Positions 11,561 to 22,875 are shown, counted from the stretch's first letter. The stretch is 64,000 nt of DNA from Prionace glauca (GCA_037974335.1 CM075760.1:54240390-54304389); one strand, 5' to 3'. The notes: generated by a model from the letters alone, not told the origin. Numbers and translations: made by a program.

Positions 11561-12039
11561 TGTTGATACCTCGACTCCCTCTCTGTGGAGCCGCTTGTCA
11601 CTGTGACACTCCCAGTGACACCGTGCATAACTCCTTTATGAAGCATGGATGGGAATGCTCCAGAGATACGATTAGTGCTGGTTGAATTAATTCCGACGTT
11701 AATTACAGTCACTGAACAAACAGGTTAATATTTTCCATTCAAAACATATTTTTGTCAATGCATCACAAAATAATTCTGGGTTTGTGTGAGCGTTCCTGAT
11801 GGAAGGAATTTTGGAAATGCCGGAAGGGTTGACCAGTATCTTTCAATGTTGCTGGGATATGGGATTGTGACAAAAAAAGGAACACATTATGCAAAAGTCC
11901 CCCCAGCTTGTCCGTAAGGGAAAACATTTTAAACCTGGAAATGTAGAGCTGTCAGCATCGCATCAGTGAAAGAAATGAGGAAAGTCTGAACCCAAAATCT
12001 TCTGAGAAATTAACTTGTGACTTTTGGCAGCATGGGTGG

Positions 12040-13015
12040 TCCATTGTGATTTGTCAGTTATATTAATGATTTGGATGAGAATTTAGGAGGCATGGTTACT
12101 AAGTTTTCATTGACACCAAGATTGGTGGCATAGTGATAGTGAAAAAAAGGTTATCTCTAATTGTAATGGGATCTTGATCAATTGTGCCAGTGGATTGATG
12201 AATGCACATGGATTGATGGAGTTTAATTTAGATGAATGCAAGGTGATGCATTTGATAGATCGAACCAGGGCAGCACTTAGTTAATGCTAAGGTATTGGGG
12301 ACGGTTCGAGAACCAAGAAATCTGTGAGGGTACATGTTCATAGCTCCTTGAAAGTGGAGTCATAGTTGGGCAGAGTAGTGAGGAATGAAATCAGCATACT
12401 TGATTTCCTTGGTCAGAACAGCGAATAAAGGAGTTGGGACAACTTGTTGAAGTTGTGCAAGACATTGATAAGGCCATACTCGGAATACTCTGTACAATTC
12501 TGGCCACCCTGTTACAGGAAGGATATTATTAAACTACAAAGAGCTCAGAAAATATTCACTAGGAGGCTATAGGGACTTGATTGTTTGTGTTTTAAGGAGA
12601 AACGTGATAGACTGGAACTTTTTCCCGGCTGTGTAGAAAGTCTAGGGGTGACCTTATGGAGGTCTACAAAAAAACTGAGGGGCACAGATCAGCTAGATAG
12701 TCAATATCTTTTCCCAAAAGTAGGGGAGTCTAAAACTGGAGGGAATAGGCCGAAGGTGAGAGGAGAAGATGCAAATGGGTCTGGATGGGCAATTGTTTCA
12801 CACACAGGTTAGTGAGTGCCTGGAAAAGGTGCCAGAGGGAGTAGAGGTGTGTACAGTTTTGACAGTGAAAAAACATGATGTCAGTTAGATGGATAAGATA
12901 GATGAAAATGGGTCAAATGCCGGCAATTGGGACTAGCTTAGCGGTGGATGAAAAAATGCAGCATGGACAAGTTGGGCCGAAGGGCCTGTTTCCCTGCTAT
13001 AAACCTCAATCACTC
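12040..13015 (+). repeat. Decayed CR1-like LINE
   Basis: It is recognisable from nucleotide words of the RT and C-terminal region (TATATTAATGATTTGGATGA, AATTCTGGCCACC, AGAAACGTGATAGACTGGAA) through to the tail GGGCCGAAGGGCCTGTTTCC. No frame is preserved. It lies between the GPCR exon 1 and the 3' side of the IgM gene. Confidence 0.6.
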
Positions 13016-13169
13016 TATGATTTTCCGGCCGTGTTTGTTCCAATGCCAGAAAATCCCCGCCTGAGGTTATCGGACTTTTATATGATCTGTGTCTCGCCTG
13101 CCATGGGAATCATAATGGGCGGGATAGGACAATTCCATCCCGTGTTAATCAGCAGCAATCCGTGTTTAT

Positions 13170-13290
13170 ATCATAGAATCATAGAATTCCAACCGTGCAG
13201 GAGGAAGTTATTTGGCCCATCGGGCCTGCACCAGTCCAAATGGGCCACAATAGTCCCAGCCAGACCCTATCCCATAACCCTCTGGAAGCC
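13170..13290. repeat. SINE/LINE tail fragment
   Basis: TCATAGAATCATAGAATTCC with the GGCCCATCGGGCCTGCACC block, the reverse-oriented 3' tail common to several SINEs in this window. Confidence 0.6.
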
Positions 13291-13630
13291 TCCTTCTCCC
13301 TCAGACACCCACTCAGCCTCTTTCAATCTCGGACACCTCAATCAGCCCTGTCCACGCTTTAGCACCCCACCCACACCAGTCCCCCCCAGACTCCTCACTC
13401 ACCCGCCCCACCCTCAAAACCCCACTCAACCCTGTCCCCCTCAGATCCCCACTCAGCCACCTCCTCCTCAGGCTCCTCACTCAACCACCCACACCATCAG
13501 AACCCAACTCAACCCCTCACCACTTAGACAGCCCACTCAGTTCCACTCCCACCTCAGACACTCCTGTCAGCCCCCTCCCCCTACAAACCCCTCATTACTC
13601 AGCCCCCCTTCAGGCCTGAGGCTTGGCAGT
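13291..13630. repeat. C-rich low-complexity tract
   Basis: CCCACTCA/CCTCACTCA words are repeated without a strict period. The long proline-rich frame across it is compositional and has no coding support. From 13631 to about 14260 I see no feature. Confidence 0.75.
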
Positions 13631-14261
13631 GTCCATGACACTGTCCACTTGTACTGACACCTGTATTTCGCGCCTTGCTCCTGCGCGGAGAGTTGTGGAG
13701 GTTTATCTGCCTCGTGAGTTTGATATTGTCTGTAGTTAAAGACAGTATTGGACTCTTCAAATTGTCCCATAACACCAGTCACAATTTGGAAATGTGTCAT
13801 CGATAATGTGCTCATGTGAAATTCACTTCAGTCTCTTTGTTTCACCTCATTGTTTGCACCCCACTGCTCTGTATGTTTGTCTCTATCTAGCTTGTGGTAT
13901 GCCTGCCTTGAAATTGTTTCATCGGACAATGTACAGAGATTCGTTCTCTCAATCCACGCTGTATCGACTCCGATAGTCTTTTGAAGGGGCCGTGTAAAGG
14001 GAACTATTTCCTGCCCAGCACTGTCCTGCATCGGCCTCTGATGAAGCAGAGCCTTTGCTGTTTAGAATTATCTGAAACTCGTCAGTGAAGGACTAATTTA
14101 TGAATGAAATCACCGATGTCTCCTCATTGTTCACTCATTCTGTCTTTGGATTTTATGATAAAAAGGCAGAGATTAAGGTGTTTTTACACGGGTGGATCAC
14201 TGGGTGGCGCAGTGACTCTTTCATGGATGGGCCTTGAGTTCAGCCACATCCCACACATGAC

Positions 14262-14530
14262 TGGGGGGACATGCCAGTCTGGGAAAGTAGAGTTTGTGGG
14301 GTGGGGGGGGGGGGACTCTATAATAGGGAAATGGGGGGGACATGCCTGTCTGGGAAAGGGGGGGGGGTGTGGGGGGGTCTCTATAATAGGGAAATGGGGG
14401 GGACATGCCTGTCTGGGAAAGGGGGGGGGTGTGGGGGGGTCTCTATAATAGGGAAATGGGGGGGACATGCCTGTCTGGGAAAGTAGAGTTTGTGGGGTGG
14501 GGGTGGGGAGGGGGACTCTATAAAAGGGAA
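14262..14530. repeat. G-rich minisatellite, about 62 bp unit, four copies
   Basis: Each unit contains GGGGGGACATGCCTGTCTGGG, a run of 7-10 G, and TCTATAATAGGGAAATGG. The plus strand carries many G runs and could form G-quadruplexes. It begins about 60 bp beyond the putative IgM membrane-form poly(A) signals. Confidence 0.9.
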
Positions 14531-14591
14531 ATGGAGCTGAGTTGATGGCTTTTAGAGAACGGAATTAAGCCAAACCAGAGATGGTTAAATT

Positions 14592-14608
14592 TTTATTCAA
14601 TGTTTATT
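14592..14608 (-). promoter_or_regulatory. IGHM: Poly(A) signals, IgM membrane form
   Basis: Two AATAAA hexamers on the minus strand (14608-14603 and 14597-14592) lie about 450 nt after the membrane stop codon. They are the first plausible poly(A) signals I would assign to the TM2-containing transcript, giving a 3' UTR of roughly 0.45-0.5 kb. Confidence 0.55.
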
Positions 14609-15053
14609 TTAAAAATTCAGAGACTTTACAACGATTTTTTTTGAAGCTCGAAAAGTGAAGATAATGACCGAACTTTACATTGAAAATAGAACACATGCAC
14701 AGGGAATCCGTCAATATTTGGACATCTGTTACATACACCAAAAATAGAAAACAGGACATTAATAGGAAGAGGAATTCACAAATGTGAATAAGAAATAAAA
14801 CAAGTTTCTTATTTATACATGAAATTTGAACTGTGGGGAAACTATTAACCATAATTACATTATAACAAAAATGCCTCATACAATTTACACTGAAAACTGA
14901 GATAATATCTAAGGTAGCCTCAGTTACAGATTCAGAATGATAAGCTGGGAGAATTTTACTGATACAGTCACCGAGAGCTGATATTGTAGTTGAGCCGTAC
15001 AGAGATCTTTATAATCAGCTGAGGGAAATCTTCAGCGTCCAAAGTTCAACCCA

Positions 15054-15062
15054 TCATTTGAT
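15054..15062 (-). CDS. IGHM: IgM membrane exon TM2 (cytoplasmic tail end)
   Basis: A strong acceptor (CTCTATTTTACAG) is followed by ATC AAA TGA, i.e. Ile-Lys-stop. Joined to TM1, which ends in a complete Lys codon, the membrane form finishes ...TLVK-IK. A very short cytoplasmic tail encoded partly by a tiny last exon is the usual IgM arrangement. The phase fits exactly. Confidence 0.8.
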   Translation of the reverse strand: MK

Positions 15063-15194
15063 CTGTAAAATAGAGACAATATTGAAGCAGATGTATCTGA
15101 TGCGGGACATTAATGTTTTTAATCAGTGAAACAATGAGAGATTTTTCAAATCCATTCTGCCAGTTTGAAATGTGAGTGAATTGAATCATCTCAC

Positions 15195-15322
15195 CTTCAC
15201 CAGAGTGACGGCAGTACTGTAGAAAATGCTCAGGAAGAACAGGACGATGAATGTGGAAGCGGTTGTCCAGATGTTGCTGTTATCATCCTCACTGTCTTCA
15301 ATCCAGATGCGGTCGGTGGGGT
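15195..15322 (-). CDS. IGHM: IgM membrane exon TM1
   Basis: It encodes the acidic extracellular linker ([18 protein letters not shown]), the transmembrane segment [20 protein letters not shown] and TLVK. The helix has the Ser/Thr/Tyr-dotted face typical of BCR heavy chains, used to pair with Ig-alpha/beta. It is bounded by CCCCCAG and AAG|GTGAGA. The first two bases (AC) complete the codon opened by the G at the internal CH4 donor (18838), giving Asp, so the membrane protein reads VDKSS-D-PTDRIW. This exon is what makes the product a B-cell receptor rather than secreted IgM. Confidence 0.92.
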
Positions 15323-15884
15323 CTGGGGGACAGAGACCAGGAAATGGAATTAGATTACTTTATTTATCCAGGGAATCTCATTGTTTTCTTTTCCCTGTTC
15401 TCCTTCATAAACTGTTCATTCATTCTGATGTCTAATTTTCAATGGATATCTCCTGTTAAAATCAGGACACTCAGTAACGGATCTCCATAACTATTTTCAC
15501 ACTTGATCCTTATTGGTATCCCTTGGAGAGTCCATGTCAGAAAGCACTGAAGGTGTTTTTTTGAGAATCAGTTCATTTTGAACTATTTGCCACGAACCCT
15601 TATTGAAGAATGTTTTGACTGATATAGAGGAACATTCCCCTGTCAATGATTGTTTCCACAGATGGTGACTGATCTGTAAACTATGAATGCTGCTGTTTAA
15701 GATCTGGGATGTAATTTCCAATCTTTGCTTATTTACAGTCGAAATGTTTAGTAAATCATGAGCTTAATTCAGTTTCTCAACGTGTTTGGCGGTGTTTTGA
15801 GAATTGGGATAGTTCGCGGTGTGTATGTCCATTCAAATTCACACTTAAATTTTACTTTCATCATTTACCTGCCGTTTATATTTA

Positions 15885-16832
15885 AGATTGTGTGTGTGTG
15901 TCTGTGTGCGTGTGTATGTGTGAGACTGTGTGCGTGTGTGTATGTGTGAGACTGTGTGTGTGTGTGTGAACACTTCCTGAGCTGCATTAATCTTTGGTCC
16001 TGAGTTAATCTGTGTGTATGAGGGATTCATTTGTCTGTGTTTGCTGATTTGTGTAGTTGTGTGTCTGGGTGTATAATTTATTCTTCAGACATTGTAGATA
16101 ATTTGTATAATTTGTATAATTTATTCTTCAGACATTGTGGATATATGACTACTATTGTGTGAAGTCTCTGTATATTTATTAATGCCACTCTTAACGTGTG
16201 CTCGTGTTTCTGCCTATTTCACTGTGTGAATTTCTGTCACTCGAGGAATGTTTCCTTCCCTTTCTGTGTGTGTCTGGTCTGTTAACATGTTAGTGCATGT
16301 AAATCCGTGTTGATAGTTATTTTAACAATGTGTCAGCATATACCTGTGTTTCCATGTGTAGTATTGTGTCCCGTGGTGTTCTGTTCTGTATGAGTATGTG
16401 AATGTTTGCATCCACATGTTTGTGTGAAAAAGTTTTGTTCTCTGTTCCTCTATATGCAGTGTGTTAATATTGTTACACGTATTTCCCTGTATAAGTGATA
16501 ATGTGTATAACATTGTGGGTCTCTATATTAGTATTCATTTCAGCGAGAACGTGTGAGAATATGCATTTGTTTGAGTGTGTGTATCTGTTTGTGTATGTTT
16601 TGGACCTGCATGCATGTTATCTGTCCGCATTGTGTGTACACATGTATGTGTTTGTGTTTGTGTCTGTGTACCTAGTCACGTATGTTTAGGTAAGTGTGTA
16701 CTTGTGTGTTTGTATGTGGTTCTGCATGCGTTTGTACATAATTGATAAGTTGTGTGCATGTTTTGTTTTGTGCCTTCTTGTACAAGTCCGTGTCTGTGTG
16801 TGCGGGTGTCTGCTCCCTTGTGCATGCATGTG

Positions 16833-16864
<32 letters not shown>

Positions 16865-17690
16865 CATGATGCGTGTGGGACAGAGAGAGCGAAAGAGAAA
16901 GGGAGAGAGAGTATTTGTGTATGCATGTATTTTTGTTTGTATGTGTGTGGTCCATTAGTGTATTTGTGGGATCGTGCTTGTTTGAATTCGTTTGTGCGTA
17001 TATCGTGTGTTCTGATCCATGAATGTGCATTTGTATTTCTGAATGTATCTGTGTTTTTGTTGTGTATGTATTTGAGTGTATTGTATATTTGTGAGATTAT
17101 GTGTCTGTATTTGAATGTGCCTGTCTATATTTCTGGGTGTGGGATTATGTGTGTGCGTTTGTGTGTGTATATTAACATTCTGTATTCGTGTGCATATGTA
17201 TGAGTATGTGTATTTGTGCAATTGTGTCCATGTGTCTGTGTGTGTGTATGCGTGTGTGTGTGTATGTGTGTATGAGTGTGTGAATGAATGTGTGAGTGTG
17301 TAGTGTGTCTGTATGTGTGAGTGTGTGTATGTGAGAGTGTGTAGTGTGTGAGTGTGTGTGTGTGAGTGTGTGTGTGAGAGTGAGTATGTGTATGCGTGTG
17401 TGTTTGTGTGTGTGTGAATGAGTGTGTGAGTGTGTAGTGTGTCTGTATGTGTGAGTGTGTGTGTATGTGTGTGTGAGTGTGTGTGTGTGAGAGTGAGTGT
17501 GTGTGTGATTGTGTGTGAATGTATAGTGTGTGTTTGTGCAGTGTTTGCAGTGTGTGAGTGTGTGAGAGTGAGTATGTGAGTGTGTGAGTATGTGAAAGTG
17601 AGTGTGTGAGTGTTTGTGTGAGTGTGGGTGTGTACGCCTATGTATGTATGTATAATTGTGACAGTTTTGGGCAGTTTTATCAGTGTGTGT
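15885..17690. repeat. TG/GTGTGAG-rich microsatellite block in CH4-TM1 intron
   Basis: About 1.8 kb is dominated by TG dinucleotides and, after 17200, TGTGAGTG words on the plus strand. In the transcribed (minus) sense it is CA-rich. The many Cys/Val or His/Thr-rich frames here are artefacts. Confidence 0.9.
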
Positions 17691-18733
17691 ATTTTTTTAA
17701 CTGTTGCTCCAAGTTTCACCGACCATAGTGAAGTGAATATGATCCAGACAACCCGAATAATGGAACATATTTTCAATGATTTGCTGTAGAAATGTAATCT
17801 ATGTGAGGGGCACGGTGATATCAGGAGAGAGAATGAAATAATTCATTGATGTATCTCAGAGAGCTCAGGGACAGAACAGTTAAAACCCGGGGAGGAATCT
17901 ATGACTTGTTTAAATTTGTATTCTGGGAAATCAATGCCAGCAGATGATTAACAGGAACAAGAGTGTTGAGACATTTTACAATTATGTTGCATTCGTATAG
18001 ATATATTTCAATGATTAAGTTAATGATACTTCAAAATCTGTAGCAAGTAAACCGGAAACTAATTTGTACTGTTGGCAACTGGGTCCTTATAGTAGAGAAT
18101 TGTTCCCTTCCAAACACGGGAGAGGGAGGAGAGTGAGCTCAGAGTTTCCCTCTCCCTACCCGGTGATACAATGTCCCTGATGGTTCTAACCACTGAGGAG
18201 GTAGAGGTGAGTGGATTAAATAATGACATTCCTCCTCTTTTCATTGAGGAAGCTTTGGGACATGGATTAACTACTGCTCCTCCCCTCTCTTTGCTGGGTT
18301 AGTGGGAATCCAGGATGTTAACAATTTCACTCTCCCTCAATCCGATGGGGGGAATATTTCTTCATGTTTTTTTGTGTGTGACCCTCACTTCAGTTCCCAG
18401 TGGGTGCGGTGCAGTAGCTTAAAGAGGTGGTCAATGAGAGAAACAGGGACACAGAGATCTAAATGTTGTGTTTGTGTGTCAGACATGTTAAAAATGTCGG
18501 AGTGTTTTCCCCTCAGCGGGAGGAAAGTCAGTGAAGATATTTTGCAAAATCCTGTAATGAATGTGCTCTACTCTATCCCTGACCCAGTGTCTATCTCCGC
18601 GGGGAGCACTGGTTCAACAATGTTGGGTCCGAGACATGAAAATATCTGACTCAAAATCAAAGATATGGAAGTAAAACTGAAAAACAACCAATTAAACAAT
18701 TGGGTATTTTGTTGATCGTTAGAGGAAAATGTT
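17691..18733. other. IgM intron between CH4 secretory poly(A) and the CA block
   Basis: No repeat or exon recognised. This part of the gene is retained only in the precursor of the membrane transcript. Confidence 0.5.
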
Positions 18734-18748
18734 TTTATTCTTTTTATT
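18734..18748 (-). promoter_or_regulatory. IGHM: Poly(A) signals, IgM secreted form
   Basis: Two AATAAA hexamers on the minus strand (18748-18743 and 18739-18734) lie 28-42 nt after the secreted stop codon. Their use competes with splicing from the internal CH4 donor to TM1, the standard IgM secreted/membrane choice. The secreted 3' UTR would be very short. Confidence 0.75.
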
Positions 18749-18775
18749 GTAGTTTTTAATGTAACCGAGTGATTC

Positions 18776-19167
18776 TCATTGACATGAATTAACAGTGTCC
18801 ATCAGTGCAAGGGAAATGTTCACAAAACTGGGTTTACCGCTGGATTTGTCAACTGTTCTGTTGATGATCTTCAAGGGGATGGCTTCATGTCCCACCACAC
18901 AGGAGTAAGAAGCGCCGCTGGACCATTCCTCTGCTGCAATGGATAACAGGCTGTACATGAAGAAGGAGCTATCGCCGTTCTCCGCCACCACCTCGGTGTT
19001 CCTGTAGTTCCCGGGATTCACCGGCTTGTCGTTGACGGTCCACTTGACGAAGATCTCTCGGGGGGAGAAACCTCTCACTAAGCAGCTGAGGGAGACGAAA
19101 CTCTGAGCGGAGACGTCTTCTGCCGAGGGCAGGAGGACAGACACGACCGGTTCCCGCGGATTTGGAT
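18776..19167 (-). CDS. IGHM: IgM CH4 exon with secretory tail and internal membrane splice donor
   Basis: A C1-type Ig domain: [19 protein letters not shown], core cysteines in SLSCLVRGF and YSCVVGH, and tryptophan in FVKWTVND. It continues into the secretory tail [19 protein letters not shown] and stop. The tail has an N-glycosylation sequon (NIS) and a penultimate Cys, the hallmark of the polymerising IgM tailpiece. The exon opens in phase 1 after TTTTCTGCAG. Inside it, AGCG|GTAAAC provides a donor after position 18838. Using it removes the tail and joins in phase to TM1. Splicing the membrane exons into CH4 is the ordinary vertebrate mode; teleosts differ by splicing from CH3. There are no defects. 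Confidence 0.93.
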
Positions 19168-19639
19168 CTGCAGAAAATGTACAATAAATGTCAATAAACT
19201 GGAGAATTCTGGAGACAATGAAACCACAGGTTAAATCTCAGGAAAATGTGCTTCGCTTCTGATTTTAACTCTTCCCATTTTTGATTTGCAGCTTGGAGGG
19301 GAGGTGAACACAATTCTTTTCTCAAATAACTCAGGAGGGGGCGGAGTGGAAAGATTCAGAAAGTTTACAGCACAGAATCAGGCCATTCGGCCCAACTGAT
19401 CTACTTTCTTTTTTGGTTTTCTGGTTTTTGATGCTCCACATCAGACTCCTCCCTTCTTCTTCAATCTAAACCCAATAACATCGCCTTCAGTTCACTTTTC
19501 ACTCATCAACACATCAAACTCCCCAGAAAAATATCAATCGGCCCAGAGTCGTTTAGTTCAGGGGAGAACATTAACGCACTGAATACTAACTATTGAGTAG
19601 TACACTTTCACTGGAGATAGACACAGTGATGCATTTACA

Positions 19640-20375
19640 TAGAAACATAGAACAGTACAGCACAGTACAGGCCCTTTGGCCCTCAATGTTGTGCCGAGCT
19701 ATGTCCGAACCCAAGATCAAGCTATCCCACTCCCTATCATTCTGGTGTGCTCCATGTGCCTATCCAATAACCGCTTGAAAGTTCCTAAAGTGTGTGACTC
19801 CACTATCACAGCAGGCAGTGCATTCCACACCGTAACCACACTCTGAGTAAAGAATCTACCTCGGACATCCCTCCTGTATCTCCCACCATGAACCTTATAG
19901 TAATGCCCCCCTAGTAACCCGAGGAAATAGTCTCTGAACATCCACTCTATCAATCCCCCTCACCATCTTATAAACCTCTATTTAGTCGTCTCTCATCCTC
20001 CTCTGTTCTAAAGAGAAAAGCCCCAGCTCCCTCAACCTTTCCTCATAAGACCTGCCCTCCAAACCAGACAGCATCCTGCTAAATCTCCTCTGCACTCTCT
20101 CCAATGCTTCCACATCCTTCTTATAGTGAGGTGACTCGAACTGCACACAATATTCCAAATGTGGTCTCACCAAGGCCTTGTACACTTGCAGTATAACCCC
20201 ACGGCTCTTAAACTCAAACCCCCTGTTAATAAACACTAACACACTTTAAGCCTTCTTCACGGCTCTATCCACTTGAGTGGCAATCTTCAGAGATCTGTGG
20301 ATATGAACCCCAGGATCTCCCTGTTCCTCCACATTGCTCAGAACCCTGCTGTTGACCCTACATGTATTGCTTCAA
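19640..20375 (-). repeat. CR1-like LINE 3' end in CH3-CH4 intron
   Basis: The minus strand encodes [40 protein letters not shown], then FFTQSVVTVWNALPAVIVE and a tail at the low end. It sits in the sense orientation of the IgM gene and lacks its 5' part. The frame is broken once or twice. Confidence 0.8.
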
Positions 20376-20388
20376 TCTCTCAGCTCAC

Positions 20389-20697
20389 CTGTTTCCTTGT
20401 GGATAGATGTTCTTAGAGGAGTCGGCAGATCCTGATGGCTCACCACGCACTCAAACACAGCCGCACTCAGCCAGGCTTGTGTGGAGATGCTTAATTTGCT
20501 GATCACGCTGTCACGATCCGCTCCGGGCTTTTCAGCAATCTCTGATTTCAAATACTTCCTGTCTCGGATCCAGGACACGTTAACTCCATCAGGAGCATGA
20601 GAAATGATGCAGGTTAAGGTCACGGTCGCCTCCAGTAAGACCTGTTCTATTGGTGGTGGCTGTATCTTCACTGTGGTATCAAGGCACGGGAGAGGAT
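20389..20697 (-). CDS. IGHM: IgM CH3 exon
   Basis: A C1-type Ig domain of 102 full codons in phase 1-1, bounded by CATTCACAG and ACAG|GTGAGC. Seen: [16 protein letters not shown] with an extra N-terminal cysteine suited to inter-chain bonding, [18 protein letters not shown] (core Cys, sequon NVS, core Trp), then [11 protein letters not shown]. There are no stops. It follows CH2 across a 916-bp intron that holds a dispersed repeat. Confidence 0.92.
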
Positions 20698-21164
20698 CTG
20701 TGAATGAGAAATGAAAATGAGCCCTAGTTCCCCTTCACAAGCAGGACAGCAGTCTTCAGCCTGAAGGAGACAAAGTCGCCTTCAATATATCAATCTCTAA
20801 CTCTCGCCTTTCACCTTCCATGGCGAATGGGAAGCCAGCTTGCTGTATGGAATTATTCCCTGTATTAAATATTGGAGCAGCGGTAACATTTCCATGAATC
20901 AGAATTGGAGAATTCCCAAACAATCACACCATCCTGATCTCAAGGAAAAAGTACTGACCGTTGGTTTATAAATAGGGTGGATACACTTTCCAATATTTTA
21001 CCCCTGTGCTGTGACCTGTGAAGCAGTCTAACACTTACTGTCTCTTCAAATTTTACCAGCTGTCTCAGGAACAAGCTGACATCAAGGCCACCTCACTCAG
21101 TATATTGCTTCAAACCGAAAGGGGGCACTCTTTTAAGGGGAGCCTGTGGTATATGGTGTTGTCA
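20698..21164. other. CH2-CH3 intron, part without named content
   Basis: No repeat family or regulatory motif recognised. Confidence 0.45.
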
Positions 21165-21430
21165 ATGGACTTATAACCTCGGGCAAGACTCTGGGGACAC
21201 AGATTCGAATCCCATTATTGCAAATATGAAATTTGAATTTTGTAAACATCTATAATTAAAAGTTGAAATGGTTTTCATGAAGCTATTGCTGTAAAACCCC
21301 TCCTAGTTCACAAATGTTCCTTACCAAAATTAACCTGCTGTCTTTATCTGGCCTGGCATGCATGTGACTCCAAATTCACAGCAACGTGAGTGACACTTCA
21401 GTGCCCTCAGGTTTGGGAAATAAATGCACA
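21165..21430 (+). repeat. Dispersed shark repeat fragment
   Basis: It contains CTGTCTTTATCTGGCCTGGC, ATGTGACTCCA and GTGCCCTCAGGTTTGGGAAATAAATGC, words shared with a longer copy at 45.87-46.13 kb. These match a non-coding interspersed repeat I recognise from shark sequence. Its class is uncertain. Confidence 0.55.
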
Positions 21431-21613
21431 TCTCAGGAAGGGATAACAAAAAATTGTTTTTCTGATGAAATTCTGAATGAGATATTGTCCTAATGCAGCA
21501 AACTACAGGACAATAACTCACAAGTTGTTCTATGCTTTGTACCAACTTTAATAGATCCCTAATTCTGATTAACATCAGAATGATATATGTTGTCCTCTGT
21601 TTGAGTCTCTTAC

Positions 21614-21928
21614 CCCGAGATACGCTGATGTTCTGACTCTGAGTGTCTCCTCGGTGAGTGACCTGGCAGGTATAGACCGCTTTGCTGAACCATTCCCCAG
21701 CGGAGACTGTCAGCCGACTGCTGGCCGAGAAGTTCCCGTTCAATCGACAGGGGGGAGAGGTGACAATTCCTGAATGCGTGGGTTCCCCATTCTTCAGCCA
21801 ACTCACTTCCATTGACCCTGGCTGGAAATCGATGATTGAACAGACGATGATTGCGACTTTCCTGTGTGAGATTTCTTCACTGGAACTCACGGTGAGGATA
21901 ACAGTTGGAGGGATCACAGGCGGAGGGC
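21614..21928 (-). CDS. IGHM: IgM CH2 exon
   Basis: A C1-type Ig domain of 104 full codons in phase 1-1, from acceptor CCCTGAAG to donor CGGG|GTAAGA. Seen: [32 protein letters not shown] (core Cys and Trp), sequon NFS in the middle, [19 protein letters not shown] (second core Cys) and a terminal sequon NIS. Joining to CH1 makes a cysteine codon (T + GC) followed by the Pro-rich linker CPPPVIPP, a good position for a heavy-heavy disulphide. No defects. Confidence 0.92.
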
Positions 21929-21959
21929 CTTCAGGGAAAAAAAACAGATCAGTCATTTC

Positions 21960-22202
21960 CTGCAGAAGATGTGGATCAATTAAACTTTTGTCAACAGAGG
22001 GTAGTAAGGGCTTGGAAAGCCCTGTCTGCAGCATTGTGGACTCGCCAACTTTAAGGGTGTTCAAATGGTCAGTGGATAGTCATATGGATAATATTGGAAT
22101 AGTTTAGGTTAGAGGGTCATGAGATTGGTTCCACTGGTCGGCGCAACATCGAGAGCCGAATGGCCAGTACTGCGCTGTAATGTTCTATGTTCTATGTTCT
22201 AA
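21960..22202 (+). repeat. LINE 3' tail fragment in CH1-CH2 intron
   Basis: Plus-strand words AGGGTAGTAAGGGCTTGGAA and GCCGAATGGCCAGTACTGCG lead to a tail of repeated TGTTCTA units. It is antisense to the IgM gene. Confidence 0.65.
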
Positions 22203-22338
22203 CTCATTTGCAGTCAATAGACACTAACTGGACCAATCCAAAGGGCCGGATTGTGCACATCTATTTAAATGAGTTATAACCAAGGCCCTGCATGTTAACC
22301 ACAGTGTTTCTGTTTCACACAAGCTCCATAACACTTAC

Positions 22339-22638
22339 ATGGTATTTCAATGTTCTTGACTGAGCTGTTGTGTCGAACCTCACAGTCAATTCTGGGGCAT
22401 TCTCCCGCTGAGTCGCTGATGGTTAACTGGCTGCTCAGGGTGTAGGTTCCTTTCGTGTTTCTCACTGACGGGTAAGTCTTAAACCCACTGGGGACCGTTT
22501 GCCCATTTTTCTTCCAGGTCACTTTGGAGACATCTGGAAGGTAATCCATCGCCAAACATCCGAAGGTGATGGAGCCGCCGGAGTTCTGTTGCTGACAGGG
22601 GGAGACCAGGCCATACAGAGTGGGCGCAGACGGTGTCG
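22339..22638 (-). CDS. IGHM: IgM CH1 exon
   Basis: A C1-type Ig domain of 99 full codons in phase 1-1, from CTTTCCCAG to CCAT|GTAAGT. Seen: ATPSAPTLYGLVSPCQQQ, which is typical shark IgM CH1. The first cysteine is placed for the light-chain bond. ITFGCLAMDYLPDVSKVTW supplies core Cys and Trp, and PRIDCEVRH the second core Cys; HNSS is a sequon. The J exon ends in G and CH1 starts CG, so the join reads VTVTT-A-TPSAP. The 5' neighbour in the transcript is J, 11640 bp away. Confidence 0.94.
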
Positions 22639-22734
22639 CTGGGAAAGAATAGCCAATTGAACAAGTTAGACTCTTACTTGCATTTATTAAGTCATCAAAC
22701 ATTGTTACAAATAGGTTTCTATATTAGATATAGC

Positions 22735-22875
22735 TCTTGGTGTTAAAGGGATGAAGGGATATGGGTAGTAGGTGTGATCAGGATAGTGATGAGCTCTGAC
22801 CAAAGTGAAAGGCGGAGTAGGCTCCAAGGGCCGAATGGCCTACTCCAGCTTCTCTTTTCTATGTTTCTATCTCCA
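22735..22875 (+). repeat. LINE/SINE 3' tail fragment
   Basis: GGATGAAGGGATATGGG leads to AAGGGCCGAATGGCCTACTC and a CTATGTTTCTATC tail. It lies just upstream of CH1 in the J-C intron. From 22876 to 23214 nothing is recognised. Confidence 0.65.

Noticed and set aside
12902-13657. 251-codon frame on the plus strand
   Set aside because: The first part is a LINE tail, the second a C-rich low-complexity tract; no domain and no splice-like context.
16955-17776. Long His/Thr-rich open frame on the minus strand
   Set aside because: It is a CA-repeat translation inside the CH4-TM1 intron, with no start context or domain.
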